This document shows positions 35,396 to 47,917 of a DNA stretch of 64,000 nucleotides, in pieces (the first letter of the stretch is position 1; each line of letters starts with the position of its first letter). The stretch comes from Ignelater luminosus. Its lineage: Eukaryota; Arthropoda; Insecta; Coleoptera; Elateridae. Both the position numbers and the translations under genes were made by a program. Below the pieces are notes generated by a model, which did not search any database, was not told the origin of the DNA, and worked only from the letters and a program-made list of their open reading frames with translations. Location of the stretch: the NCBI GenBank assembly GCA_011009095.1, contig VTPC01090899.1, positions 195,528 to 259,527 of the forward strand, given 5' to 3'.

Positions 35396-35463
35396 CGAAA
35401 TTCATGGAGTTTCCCGGTGACTATGAAAAAATTTTAGAGATGTTTCAAAAATATTATTTATTT

Positions 35464-37205
35464 ATATTATATTATAATTATTTCTTTTATTTATTCTGCA
35501 GCTTAGTTCTCTGCCTTCTTCGTTTCTGCTATTTATATTTACCCCTAGGAAAGTAACGTTTTCTGCTTTCTCAAACTGATATCTTTTCCCACCTGTACAG
35601 TTGTTTATTATTAGCTTCCTATCGCCTCTTTCTTCACCAGAACTCATCACCTTATATTTAGTCTTTTCCTTCATAATTTTTAGTCCTCTTTTTTTGCAGC
35701 ATTTTCTAATCTTCTGGTTATGTCTATTAGTTCTTTCTTTGATCTCGTTAGTAATATCAGGTCGTCTGCGTATGCTAGACACTGGTGTTTCTTGGTGAGT
35801 AGTGTTCCATTTCTGTAGATGTCGCTGTCTCTTATTACGTTTTCTTATACTACGTTAAAAAGCCTTGCCTTACTCCTCTGTTTTCCTTAAATAATTGTGA
35901 TTTTTATCCGTTCACACTTACTTTGCTTTCCGTGTTATCGTGCATTACTTTTGTCAACATTATTAACTTCTGCGGTATTTCGAACTTTTCCATTCCTCTG
36001 TAGATTTTTGCTTTATGTATTCTGTCATAGGCTTGTCTGAAATCTATGAACAATGCGCATACAGACCAGTTGCTTTCATAGCTCTTCGACAATACCTGTT
36101 TCATTGTGAAAATCTGTTCACCGAATAAACGATTTTTCCGAAAACCTGCCTGGTAGTCAGTCACCTATTACTTTATCATACTTATGCATTCGTTTCTTTA
36201 TCAGACTCGTTAAAATTTTGTACACAAAGCCAGTAGCGCATTCCCTCTGTAGTTATTGCAGTTTGTTATGTCTTCTTTTTTAAAAACTGGAATTAGTATT
36301 GCCTCCGATTATTTTGCAGGCATGCTTTCTTCTTCCCATATCCTCACTAACAATCTGTAAAGTCTATCTTCTAGTTTTGGATCCCCTTCTTTAATGAACT
36401 CATTGCATATTCCATTTTACCCGCACTTTTATTTTTCTTTAGCTTCTTGATAGTTTCTTTAAATTCTTTTCTTGTTGGAATTTCCTCATCATTTTATGTG
36501 AAGCGTACAGTTATGTATTCATTTCGCTCTAACACTCCGCTATTTTGGATATTTTTGAAATGCTGTTTCCACCTGTCTGTCATTGCTTTAGCTTCTTCCA
36601 CCAAGTGTCCTTCTTCATCTTTAGTAAATATTATTTTCTACCGTCTTCTGCTATCCCTTTTTGCTTCCTGGTAGAAATTTCTTATGTCTCTATTGTTAAA
36701 GTTTTCTTCTATTTTTTTTATCTTTTTCTCTAGATACTCTATTTTTCTTAGTTTAACAAATTCTTTTTTGGTTTCTTCTGTATTGTCTTTAAACATTTTA
36801 TTCTTGACTTCGTTTCGTTGTGTAATCCATTGGTCGCACTCATCAAACCATTCATTAATTTTACTCCTGGGCTTTTCTTTTATAATTCTTTCTGCGGCTA
36901 CTTTTATTACGCTTTTTATATTATCTCATACTTTCTCTATGCCTTATTTTCCATGGATTTTATTTAATCCCTTGTCCTTAACTTTTTTTTCTTTAAGTTT
37001 TATTACGTTGTAGTTAGTCTTATTATTCTTGGTGTTTTGAATTTTCTCAGCGTATCTGAATTTTAATTGAGCTTTTATCAGGTAGCGGTTACTGTTTTCT
37101 TCTGCTCCTTTATAACTCCTAATATACTGCAACTTTTCCGGTGTCTACTCTCCACTAATATATGATCAATTTGGTTTTCTGTATTTCTTTCTGATGATCC
37201 TCCAT
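35464..37205 (-). mobile_element. LINE fragment: endonuclease end and reverse transcriptase
   Basis: From 37205 leftward: NQIDHILVESRH (endonuclease C-terminal part), YLIKAQLKFRYAEKI, KPRSKINEWFDECDQWI, FKETIKKLKKNKSAG, then RT motifs NNYRGNALL, DYQAGFRKNR and VCALFIDFRQAYDRI (motif A, 36164-35904). A deletion then jumps past the YADD region to KCCKKRGLKIMKEKTKYK and VTFLGVNINSRNEEGRELSC (35782-35464). Stops are frequent. The 5' end is truncated within the endonuclease. RTE-like by resemblance to other copies in the window. Confidence 0.7.
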
Positions 37206-37564
37206 GTTACCTTACGGATAAGTCCAATCTAGTCAAGACACCTATTGCCAGGTGCAACTTGCAATTTTGAATTGCTTTCGGTTTAACCGGGAATGACGTC
37301 AACCTTGAAATCTTAAATAATATGCATATTTGAAGTTAGAATTAAATTTTGTGTTCGCTAGTATCACTTTTATAACATATTGTTTAGAGCCTCTTTTTGA
37401 TTAGAAATGATCTAAAATGTCCACACCAGATTTATTTTTAAGAACTCACAGAAAACGTAAACTAACTTGTTCAATCCGTTAGAAACACTTTAGCGACTTT
37501 TATAAATTACAGCATTATTTATTTCAACGTACCGGTGTTACCGACTCATGTCACGCAAAGATTC
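37206..37564. other. Spacer between LINE and nested hAT element
   Basis: AT-rich DNA, no feature recognised. Confidence 0.4.
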
Positions 37565-38116
37565 TTCTAGAGCAGCGATTCCCAACCTGTGGTACGCGTA
37601 CCCCAGAGGTATGCAGCAGGTTTTCAGGATACGCCTCCACTACTGGCCGTAGCCTCGACAACGTTAGAATAACCTGTACTAGAGTTGCCAGGCGTGCCGA
37701 TATGTGCCGCACTGTTCTGAGTTTTACCCCTTTGTTCCGCGTCCCAATAAGAAAGTCAAATGTCCTCACATGGAATGATCCGAAATGTGACGTGACGTCG
37801 CATTATTTTTTCTCGCTTTTGCAAGTACTCTGTTGTTACTAGAACATTTGAAGGAGTATTTCAAATTTTGAACCCATAAAATATTTTTTGTGCAAAAACT
37901 CCATTAACCCTTTCAGTCCCATTGATTACATGGTGAAACCACACATTAAATTGTCAGTTTCTGAGGATCTGGCTCAGAGGTTTCACATTGTAGCAGCATG
38001 TGTGTTGCCACCTATCATTCGTAAAAGTAAATGCAAGTAGAATTGTTTGCGTATACGTAGCGTGTGCCACCTAAATTTTGTTGTGCATAAACAAGTGCTG
38101 AAATTTAGAAGTTATA

Positions 38117-39364
38117 CAGGGTGTCCCTAAACTGCATTAACAGCTTCAGGAAGACGTCTTCCTTTATGAGGCCTAAACGCAAATCTGCAACCAGAATTTT
38201 CCTTTGACGTTTAGATTTCTTGTACGACTATGAAGAAGTTAACACCTTTAACATTAAATTACAAGACATCAGGCAATTCACTCTAACGGAACATCTAGCA
38301 ATAGGTGAGCTTATTAGAAGAAAAGATTACCACTGTGAGTGAATTAACTATTAACGTTTTCTTTTTAGAGAGGGTGTTAAAAATAAGAGTTTTAGTAAAA
38401 ATAGATGTGGCAATCATGTAAACACTGTTTACTTGGAAAAATATAATCAGTTGTTTACATCATCATTCATCTTTCACATTTGTGGTTAGCTGGCGTTACA
38501 CATACATTTTGTGATTTGAGTTTTTTTGCACATTTGCTGTTTTTTGTTGAGTTATTCCTTAAGTATTTATTTCCTATTCCGTTTCCGTTGTTTGTGTTAT
38601 TGTTCTATTGGTTGAGTTTTTGTTTTTGATAAATTTTTTTTATTGCGTTCTGTTCCTGTTTATTGACTTGTAATTCCCGTTTTTGTTTGGTAAGTATTAA
38701 TCCTAGTTTTTAAATTTCAGTTTTACAGTTTGATTTTTTTTGGTTTTGTCATGGAGTATGCAATAAATGAGTATACCAGACATGATTCTGGTTCTTGGGC
38801 ACTGTAATGAAAATTTCAATGAAGCTACCAGACTTTATGCAGCACGTTTTCCAAATAGACGCCATCCAAGTCATAATCTGTTGATGAATGAATGCGCAAT
38901 AAAATGTAGTGAAGCTGCTGGAACAGTTTAAACATTTAGTTTAAGGCATGTACCGTCAGTCATTCAAGTTGACATGCTTTTTATTGTTACAAAGCGTACA
39001 GGCACCGCTGATATTCGGACTTTAATTACAAATAAATAAATAAATTTTTAAAAATGTAGTTGTTTTCATACATGTGATCGTTTACATAAATGGTTACTTT
39101 ACATTGCTTTAGATTTAAATTATTTCAGTAGCTAATCTGATTTAATTCTTTTATTGTGATCAGATGTTTGATTCGCCGCCACCGTTGGCCGTAGAGGTTA
39201 CGCCGCTTTCAGAGACTAAGCAGCATTGCCAAACTTATGTTTGTTTTTTTGGCTCGTGCAAAGGAACTAACTGCGTAAGAGAGTTCGCGTTTAAAGTTTT
39301 GTCATCAGAATTGATTAAGGAAAGCGGCTACCTGAAGCTTTTAATGCAGTTCAGGGACACCCTG
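38117..39364 (+). mobile_element. TA-flanked DNA transposon nested in the piggyBac element
   Basis: TA duplications stand at 38115-38116 and 39365-39366. The 34-bp inverted repeats (38117-38150 and 39331-39364) start CAGGGTGTCCCTAAACTGCA and differ at only 2 positions, with weaker similarity for about 20 bp more. A T-rich leader with a possible intron (GTAAGT near 38690 to TTTCAG near 38720) precedes a start at 38751. From there MEYAINEYT and, after a one-frame slip, MILVLGHCNENFNEATRLYA with RFPNRRHPSHN can be read. This is the DUF4817-like N-terminal domain found on some IS630/mariner-superfamily transposases; the rest is deleted. Confidence 0.85.
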
Positions 39365-39615
39365 TACTTGTATGTCAGATGACTTGTATAAAAATTCTCC
39401 AAAATATTATAATAATAAGCTGTAAGTTGCTATTTTTATGTTGAATGTTATCTTCGCCTACTATGTATTTATTCAACTCGGGGTAGACTGTGGGATTATT
39501 TTATTCAAACAAATTGTAGCGGTTTCGTCGTGCGACCAGTGGGACAAGCGAAGTCATTCATTTTTAAAATTCAGGGGCGAAACGTAAAGTATGGTCGTAC
39601 CAGGAGTTATAATCG

Positions 39616-41224
39616 TTGTCTGTTGATCAAGTAGATGACTTTTTGGCAAAAATATCTTCTGATCTTGAATCCATCGATACTGACAGCGACTTCAATGACG
39701 ATAATATTTTTGTTCCATCAACTAGTTCGAATAAAATACAAATCTACACAGACAGCGACTCTGATGTTGAAAGTGTTTTTAAGCTATCTATTAGCCTGAA
39801 GAAAGTGCAAATTTTATCTCAAATTATTGTAAAACCTCCAAAACTTGGGAAACTCGGGAACTACTGCTCTGGAAGGCATTCTTCAGATGACGAAGACCCT
39901 GTTCCCGCAGTATTACCAAAATCTTCTACTCCAGACGTAGAAAGCTCCGATTACGACTCAGAAGATAATGTACCATTGGCGCAGTTGCAGAAAAAGAAGC
40001 CGCTAGTTTAAAACAAGGTTGCTTCTCTGGTTGTACCCATGCTATTTGAGGAACCACACGGACCCTCGATTCCAGACAATGTGGAATATCCTAACGAAGT
40101 ATTTCTCACTTTATTTACGGAAGATATAGTAGATAACATCGTTTTTCAAACCAACCTGTATGCTACCCGGCAAGGCAGACCATTTACACCCACAACTAAA
40201 AACGGAATGTTGGTGTTTTTAGGAATAAACATTTTGATGGGTATAAAACTGCTATAAATCTGGGGAGTATCAATTTATTGACGAGAGCATGATTCGCTTC
40301 AAAGGAAGGTCTAGTCTGAAGCAATACATGCCCCTCAAACATATAAAGAGGGTTTATTAAGTTTGGGTGAGAGCAGATATCAATGGCTACGTAAACGAAT
40401 TTCAGATATACACTGGAAAAATCGACAACTTGAAGACTGAAACTGGGTTAGGGGAACGAGTCATTAGAGACTTGACAATATTTCTTATTGGTAAATACCA
40501 GAGAGTTTTCTTCGACAATTATTTTAGTTCAGTGTCTCTCATGGCATATTTAAAAGAGAACAAAATTTATGGTTGTGGAACAGTTTGCACAAACCGTAAA
40601 TCTTTATCTTCTGATATCTCTGAAGATAAAATACTTAGACAGGGAGAAACTGATTGGAGACAAGCAACCAGTGGAATTTTATATACTAAATAGAAAGACC
40701 AAAGATGTATCAGCTTCTTGTCAAATTACCATAATCCAGATAAACTATCTAATGTAAATAGAAGGCAAAAAGATGGATCCTTACAAGTAGTGCCCTGTTT
40801 ATCGATTGTCAAAGATTACAATAAATTTATGGCCGGAGTGGACAAAGCTGATATGCTAAAAAACCTGTATGAAATAAATAAAAAAAGTAAAAAGTGGTAG
40901 CATAGGATCTTCTTCCATTTCGTAGATGTTACGGTTACAAACGCTTATATCATCTTCAAGAACAGATGCAGAGGTCCAACACTAACCCTAAAAGAATTCC
41001 GCCTATGTATTGTGGATGGCCTACTTGGCACAAGAAATAATACGCCAAAAAGAGGCCCCAAGCACAATCTAAGTAATTTCAAACGGCACGTACCTCCAAA
41101 AGTAAGGTATAATAATGGGGAATATATGGTACCTTAAGAAGATGTGCTCTTTGCATCAGCTCGACGAATGTACATCGATCCAGATGGTCCTGTAAGGTCT
41201 GTGATGTGGCATTATGTTTATTAG
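39616..41224 (+). pseudogene. piggyBac transposase pseudogene
   Basis: The reading starts with an acidic N-terminal region (DSDFNDD, TDSDSDVE), then EVFLTLFTEDIVDNIVFQTN and NGMLVFLGINILMGIKLL. The text then jumps straight to GEYQFIDESMIRFKGRSSLK, so about 75 codons are missing. It continues VWVRADINGYVNEFQIYTGK, FFDNYFSSVSLMAYL, GCGTVCTNRK, FLSNYHNPDKL, VDKADMLKNLYEINKKSKKW, HRIFFHFVDVTVTNAY and LTLKEFR, ending near 41224. The three catalytic Asp motifs (IDESM, FDNYF, VDKAD) are all still present. Stops replace a Lys, and Trp codons in WKDK and KKWW; two frameshifts and the block deletion also disable it. No initiating ATG remains at the expected start. Confidence 0.9.
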
Positions 41225-41725
41225 ATAGTAAGAATTGTTTTGAAAAATTCCATTTGCCTCAGTAAATGATATTGCGTAATTAAAATAAGTTTATTTAATT
41301 TAAGTATATCTAACCCGTGTGTACTAGCGGTTTCACCATGTAACCTTGTTTTTTCTTGTAAATTTTAATTTTTCTTTATTCTGTATATTACATTATGTCA
41401 TTTAATAAACAAATATGTCTTTGCTTACTGAGAATTCAAATAAAAAATAATTCGGTCCTCAAAGAGTTAACTATAAATTTATCGTGTGTAATCAAAAAAA
41501 GTGTAATAATCTATCTTAACTGGTCTATTATATATAGGCTCTACCAACCAGACATGGAAGGTCCCCTTTCGGGGCTCCAAAGAATTTATTTGCTACAACG
41601 CGGCGCGGCGTTCCCAAAAAGGATCTGGAAACGGTAACCCCTAGTACATTAGTTGCATTTTATAATATTACGTATTAGGGGTGCAGCTTGTAAGCAGAAA
41701 AAGGTTGAGATTCGTTGTTCTAGAG

Positions 41726-44700
41726 AAAAGCTCCTTTGTATTCTAAGACGCATTGTTACTAATATACATAAGCATCCGTATCTAAGAGCAGATTTCCAAA
41801 ACTGCATATTTTGGTCATGCAGATATTCCAGATTTAATTAATATTGTGTGACGTCTCTGCTGCACGATTCTGTGTACTATCTGCAGTATACGGAAATAAA
41901 TCTAAAACAAGTAAGCAGAGCCATAAACGTTACACCCATTTGCACGTTTTCGATAAGTCACTAAATAAGGCTATTTGAAAAAAGCTTGACATTCATAATT
42001 CCCGACAATTACTGTCTAACCTTAACATGCTTTATTTAGGTAGTAATAGTTTTGTTTGTTGTCACACCATAAAATAAAGATTTCATTTTGTTATCAAGGT
42101 TTTTAAGCTTAAATATACAGAAAAAGAATTAGGCAGGATTTAGGGAGAAATAAATTGCCTAATAAAAATTCAAATTACTTTACATACAATCTAGTACTGC
42201 CTTGAAACATTAGAATAAAAACTAATCAGATCATGGTAAGCAAGTTGATTAAGTGCCAACATTTGATGTACTGCTGCCATACTCTGAACTTTGCGTGCTT
42301 GATACTTCATAAAAAAAATAAATTAGAAATTTGGCATTTTCGCCAAGAGTTTTGGAAAATTTTTATTTAATTTATCCTAAAATCTTTAAAATTTGGTTAA
42401 CTACCTCTTTGACTGCCGGAATCGAATTTCTGAAACCCAGAAGAGAAAATTATTGCCATTGAAAATGTTTGTGCTGCTCCTTGTAAAAACAATCCATGTA
42501 AATTGGGTGAGTATTAATTAATTAATTTATTTAGTATTAATTAATTAATTTATTTAGTATTAATTAATTTAATCATTTAGTATTAATTAGTTAATTACCA
42601 AGGTACCTATTTATTAATTGGCTTGAAATATAAATAAAGTAAATTGTGCTGCATTTGTTGGTAATTATCTAAGTATTCTTGTCTCTTGAAGTTTTAAGAT
42701 GGAGATTTGAGGTGAAAATTATTTCAATTGCTTTATACAAATAATTTTCCATAAATTATTATAATTATACTTATTCTGCTACCTCAAATACTTAAATGTT
42801 TATTCCGAAATATAAAAAAAACAATTGAATTCTGTAGTCTGCAAAATAATTTACAAAGAAAAAGTAGAAAGACTTTCTTTGCCTGTTAAATTGAGTTTCT
42901 ATTATCAAAAATATGTATTAAAATACTTCAGTAAGCAAATATATTTGCGTCATTTTTAAATATTATCTTGATAAAATAACGACAGTAAGTTTTTAAAATA
43001 ATAATCTAACGTTGTAGTAACAGAGATTAAGGATATTAGGATAAATTCAAGTTTATGTTGATGTTTAATAAATAAAAAATAAGTAAAATAGGAAAATAAA
43101 AATTGCAACCTTTTAATCTATAAAATTTCAAATGTCCTTAAGTAAATCTCCGTAGTATAATGTAAATATAAGCAGGAGGTAGAACTTGTTTTTATTTGTG
43201 AATGATATGTAGAGGTATACAGAGAGTAATACAAGATGATAAACAATGTGTCATTTTTGCCCGGAAGAACAGAATTAAACTGATTTGAACTGGTTCTTTC
43301 AGCAAAGTTCAATAGATCTAGTTTATATGTTATCATTTTAATTGCTTGAATGTCATTTCATTGATGTTTATTAAGAGTGTAATTAATTTACAATGGGACA
43401 ACAATAAATAACCTACAACAAATCTTCCCTTATAAACCTTAGTTACTGTCCTAAACAATTTAATTAAATTTTTTAGTTTGACGTCGGTTATCATCAGCAA
43501 GATTGGCCTAATTAATTGATTGATAATTGTAAAGATAGTATAGAAGTATTACAAAACTGTGTTACCATTCAAATATTTCCTGAAGATCCTCGTATGTATT
43601 TACGTTGGATTATCAGAGTTTTGACCTTCGGTTTTAGACTAAAAAAAGTTACATTTTGGTTGCGAGGAGAATATCGATGCTAAAATATTTATGGTTAAGT
43701 AATTTAATTGTTTTAAAAAAATAAAAATGTTATCAAAAAAGGCGTGCGTCACTATAATTACAATAATTACATTGTCTTAAAAATTATTAATAAGTTTATT
43801 ATAAATTTAAAAACATTCGAAAGATTATTAAGTATATTTGTCACTGTGTGAACAACAAGCGTTTTTTCGGATTGCGAAATTTAATTTATTAAATGCTTTC
43901 GATGGTAAATATAAATTATTTTATCTGTATGTATATGCTTTACATATATGTGAGTGTTTTTTGCACAATCACTTTCTTTGATATCTGTAAATTTAAATTC
44001 TGAGAAAAACAAACGTTAGCAATCTTACTTATTTTTTCTCTTTTTTTTCCATGACTAAGAAATTAATAAGAGTAATAGTAAAATTTTAAAATATGTACCT
44101 TTTGGTGAATCTATAGCAGTACCGCACCCAAGTTTTTATTTTTGTCATTTTTTGTTTAATTTCGCTTTTAAAGAAAATGAAGATGCATTGATAAGATTTG
44201 AAATACGTGAAATATAGCTTGATAGGAAATACTATTGATAGATAACTTAAAAGGAAATGGAAGATTTAATAAAAAGTACTGACATGTAGTAGCATAGGAT
44301 CGATGTTACATCAGCCAATTTACCGTTTTAAAAATAACCGCCAGTTTAATTTAAAAACTGTTGGTATATAAGAGATTTCTCAGGCGGCGTATCGAGATAA
44401 AATTAAATTGCACTTACAGTTTTATCTTGTGAATAACTTTGTAACATCAATCAAATTATATTAAGTTTATTAGTAGTCGATTTTTGTAGCTAAAATTTTT
44501 TACTTCTTTAATATTTCTAAATGAAAATTTAAACAATTTTCGATTTTATTTAATTGATTGCAGACTAGAAATAAGAATAAAAAATAGTAGTAAAGAAAAC
44601 AATACTAAGCAAAACACTTATCTAATGGTAATACCATTAATTTGCAACTTTTCCAATTAATTTTCATGTCATTAATTAGAGAGTTACATCAGACGAGAAA

Positions 44701-45325
44701 ATACGTTTTATCTTGTACACTGGGAATTCTTTTTACCATCTACAAACCTGAGGAAAGTACATAGTATTTAAATTGCAAAACAATATTTCTATTACAACAA
44801 TGCGTTATGTACAAGAAAAATAAAAATTCCAGTATACTTTTAAATGACGAATTAGAAAAAACTAGAAGATAACAGACAAACAAAACGAAAACAAAACTAA
44901 AGCTTATTAAAAGGTTTACATTAATTTATCTTAAATGAAATTTTTAAAAATTCATAGTAGAATAAAAAAACAATCCGTTTCTACTAAATTTAATTGATAA
45001 AACGAATAATCCCCGCCTTACACCCTGGTTTGACCGTTACGGGTCAGTGAGCTCTTATTAGTTAATTCACACACGCAAATTGTTTTGTAGAAGATGTGAT
45101 TTTTGACAATCGGCGATTTCATCAGCCAACATGCCGGTTTTGTATACAACCAGTATATTGCCGTCAAAGAGTCTTACATCATCCACTTAAGAGCGTTGCT
45201 ATAAATTCGAAAGCACAAGGAGACACACAACATTCGTTAAAATCTATTGAACGTGTACTCATCGAAAAGTGTGTTCTATACTTACTATTTTTTGAATCGA
45301 ACTAATTGATTTGTGTGTTATCAAA
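41726..45325. other. AT-rich intergenic region upstream of the aminotransferase
   Basis: About 3.6 kb with no recognised gene. It contains a 23-bp tandem array at 42511-42597 and many homopolymer-rich stretches. The promoter and 5' leader of the gene at 45326 must lie at its right end, but no core promoter can be named with confidence. Confidence 0.5.
42511..42597. repeat. 23-bp tandem repeat, four units
   Basis: The unit GTATTAATTAATTAATTTAT-TTA occurs at 42511, 42534, 42557 and 42580; the first two are identical, the third has small changes, the fourth is partial. An AT-only minisatellite. Confidence 0.85.
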
Positions 45326-47917
45326 ATGGCAAACAAGTTTATTGATTATTCGTATTTTATCAACCCTTTCTCTTCGAGAAGAAGACCGGCCCTCACAAGA
45401 GAATTAAGTAAGTTTTCGCGTGTTATCGATAGAGAGAGTTTGATTATTAATTTGATTTTAAAAATAAATAGCAAAGTTACACTACATGGCGCCAAAAGAA
45501 GCTATATCACTTGCTGAGGGTATGCCGAATGAAGCAACATTTCCTTTTGAAAAGCTCAATGTAGTCATGAAGGATGGTTCCAGTTTTTCAATAAAAGGAC
45601 AGCAACTTGGTGCCGCTTTACAGTACATCCCTTCTCAAGGATATCCACCATTAGTGCAATTATTAAAAGAATTCACCCAGCGTGTCCACAATCCACCCAA
45701 CTGGGATCAAAGAGAACTCATGATTACTTCAGGATCACAAGACGGTATTAGTAAATCCATTGAAATGTGCCTGCAAGATGGAGAACCGGTGGTTGTTCAA
45801 AATCCTTTGTATGCTGGAACGGAGGGCGTGGTAAGTACTGTCAAAATATCAGTTATTAAGTAAATAAATGCAATGTTTATAAAATGATAGCAATTATTAC
45901 AGCAATAGTTTGTTTATATGTTAGTAGTGCGTTGTTGATATTGCATTGGGGAATTTTAAAAAAAGATATAATAACAAAAATATTTGCGATAAACGGAAAT
46001 ACGTAATTAACAAAATTTTTTCCGTCTTGCAATGCTATGTCAGTAAACAAGAAAGCTAAATATCAATAATTTCTTTATCCAAAAATTAAGATTTTTAATT
46101 TTTAAAAGTAAACAAAATTACAGTTCTATGATTATTTTCCTTTGATCAGTCCTCGTATACTTTATCATTTAAGAAATGCAAGTAAATATAAACATAAACA
46201 CATCGGTTATTTCATAAAAAACTGGTTCATTCTATAAATTTTTTTAATCGAACTGGGCTAACGCCAAGAATTTCGATAAACAAGACAATATACAGCAACA
46301 AAACTGACCTTCGTAACGCGTATGAATAGTAATCATTAACATACCAGAGCATTCGATGTCATCTCAAAGTTCACCGCAAATTAACAAATTATAACTATTT
46401 CTAAAAAATTGTTCCTTAAAATAAATAAACAACCTGCCTAAACAGATTCTTATTTTAAAACAAAATCTATTAATTATTTGGATATTTTTCAACTTTGTTA
46501 TCAATTGATTTTTTTACAGTTAAAGCCATTCAAACCAACCCTCATCCCAGTAGAACAAGATCAACACGGGATGATACCACACTCGTTAAGGCGAGCGTTA
46601 GAAGAGTGGAAAATTAAATGTGCAATCGAGGGCGGAGGATATAAAATGCCCAAATTAATGTACATCAACGCCACAGGTACTAAATCGTAATTTATCCAAA
46701 TTTATACATCTTCTAACCACCACTCTTCTTTACAGGATCCAACCCTACAGGCACTACAATGCCATTAGAGAGGCGTTTAGAAGTTTATCAAATCTGCTGC
46801 CAATACAACATCCTGATATTAGAAGACGATGCGTACTGTTTCATGAATTTTAGCGATGAAACACCTCCATCCTTCTTATCATTAGATGTAGAAGGGCGCG
46901 TGTTGCGTTTCGACTCATTTTCTAAAGTTCTCAGTTCAGGTCTTCGATTGGGATGGGTGACCGGTGCAAAGCCTCTGATCCAAAACATCGAATTGCACAT
47001 CCAAAGTGCATATTTACATTCCAGTACTCTATCACAGGTAATTTTTAAAATTTATCTCTATTTTTGTTTTTTCCGGATTCTTCTGGTTAATGCAAGTTGA
47101 CCCGAGCGAAGTGACCTCTTTCCTCATAGTGTTAAGCATCATAGTACGAAATTAGCGGTGTCAAGGTTTAATTACAAACAAGAGATTATTGAAAAGGAAG
47201 GAGAAAAAACACATGACGCCAGTTCTGTTTTGCTACAATTTCTTATCGGTCATATATTTAGCAGAAAAAAAATTGCTTGACACTTCATTGTTGCTAAGGG
47301 GTTTTTGACCGTTTTATTGGGGGTTTTATCTTTGTCATTAATTTGTATATTGTTTTTATTAATAATTAACGTCATAATTAAATTATGTAAAGGAATTTGA
47401 TTACATTATTTAGAGAACTACTAAATTCGTGTTGAAATTCCTTTTATTTTCTTCAATTAATTTAATGTTACCATCCAAATTAAAATATGTCTTTTTTTAT
47501 TTTCAGGTATTAACTTACAACCTTATGAAAAATTGGGGTTTTGAAAAACTTCTTGAACATTTCGCTTCCGTTCGTAGCTATTATAAAGCTCGACGCGATT
47601 TAACGTTAGCAGCAATGGAACGTCATCTGAAGGGTCTTTGCGATTGGACCGTACCTGCAGGCGGTATGTTTGTGTGGATCAAAGTACGTGGGGTGGCCGA
47701 TGTTTATGATATGTTAATGACGCGAGGAATTAAAAAAATGATAACTTTCGTACCTGGCCACGCATTTATGGCCGACCCTGCAGAAGCCTGCAGTTATATC
47801 CGAGCTTCGTACAGCAAGGCCACTCCTAAACAAATCGATAAGGCCATGAGTCTACTAGCGGAACTAATAAGGGAGGAACAACTTCTTCTACGAAGAAAAC
47901 TAGAAAACTGTACCTAA
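45326..47917 (+). CDS. AADAT: Kynurenine/alpha-aminoadipate aminotransferase (KAT II type)
   Basis: PLP-dependent class I/II aminotransferase. The family transaminates kynurenine (to kynurenic acid) and 2-aminoadipate (lysine breakdown). Coding exons: 45326-45407, 45472-45830, 46520-46676, 46736-47037 and 47507-47917; all introns are GT-AG (64, 689, 59 and 469 nt) and the joined frame is open for 436 residues (human enzyme 425). Landmarks are SLAEGMPN (40-47), TSGSQDG (113-119), Y141, N202 in GSNPTG, D230 and Y233, the Schiff-base Lys K263 in SFSKVLSSGLRLGW, and the substrate-carboxylate Arg R399 in YIRASYS; K263 and R399 carry the human numbers. The start ATG has context TCAAAATGG. Intron 1 has a weak pyrimidine tract, but its splice keeps frame into TKLHYMAPKEAISLAEG. 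The mitochondrial targeting signal is unclear. No lesion seen; very likely functional. Confidence 0.97.
46063..46360. repeat. ~300-bp interspersed repeat, copy 1, in aminotransferase intron 2
   Basis: From CAATAATTTCTTTATCC to CCAGAGCATTCGA this intronic stretch matches 53427-53731 at roughly 90% identity, including TTCCTTTGATCAGTCCTCGT-like, ATCGGTTAT, GAACTGGGCTAAC and CAACGCGTATGAATAGTAAT-like blocks. It has no coding capacity. The same sequence in two unlinked contexts with sharp edges means a mobile element, perhaps a SINE or a MITE. I could not establish polymerase III boxes, inverted ends or a target duplication. Confidence 0.85.

Larger units (their letters stand above)
37908..41466 (+). 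mobile_element. piggyBac-family transposon inside the hAT element
   Basis: TTAA flanks both sides (37904-37907 and 41467-41470), the invariant piggyBac target. The left end reads CCCTTTCAGTCCCA and the right end, on the minus strand, CTCTTTGAGGACCG (9 of 14 match). A subterminal inverted repeat TTACATGGTGAAACC (37926-37940) is matched exactly by GGTTTCACCATGTAA (41329-41343). It is much closer to the left end than to the right, the asymmetric layout seen in piggyBac. A broken transposase lies inside (39616-41224), and a further TA element has inserted upstream of it. Confidence 0.9.
37573..41717. mobile_element. Non-autonomous hAT element, host of a nested piggyBac element
   Basis: An 8-bp target duplication TTCTAGAG flanks it exactly (37565-37572 and 41718-41725). 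The ends are CAGCGATTCCCAACCT and, on the minus strand, CAACGAATCTCAACCT: 13 of 16 match and both have the hAT form CANNGNTTCNCAACCT. Subtracting the piggyBac insertion and one TTAA leaves about 0.58 kb without a transposase, so it was a MITE-sized hAT before it was hit. The 72-codon minus-strand frame at 37551-37769 is chance. Confidence 0.85.

Noticed and set aside
44365-44372. TATATAAG as the aminotransferase TATA box
   Set aside because: It lies about 950 bp upstream of the start codon in DNA full of AT words; without transcript data it cannot be called a promoter.
45096-45305. 69-codon frame just upstream of the aminotransferase
   Set aside because: No domain; most likely part of the 5' leader or chance. 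It is not in a position to be spliced in frame in any way I could justify.
46265-46300. Polymerase III box B (GTTCGATT on the minus strand) making the 300-bp repeat a tRNA-type SINE
   Set aside because: Only a partial match, no convincing A box at the right distance, and no poly(A)-type tail.
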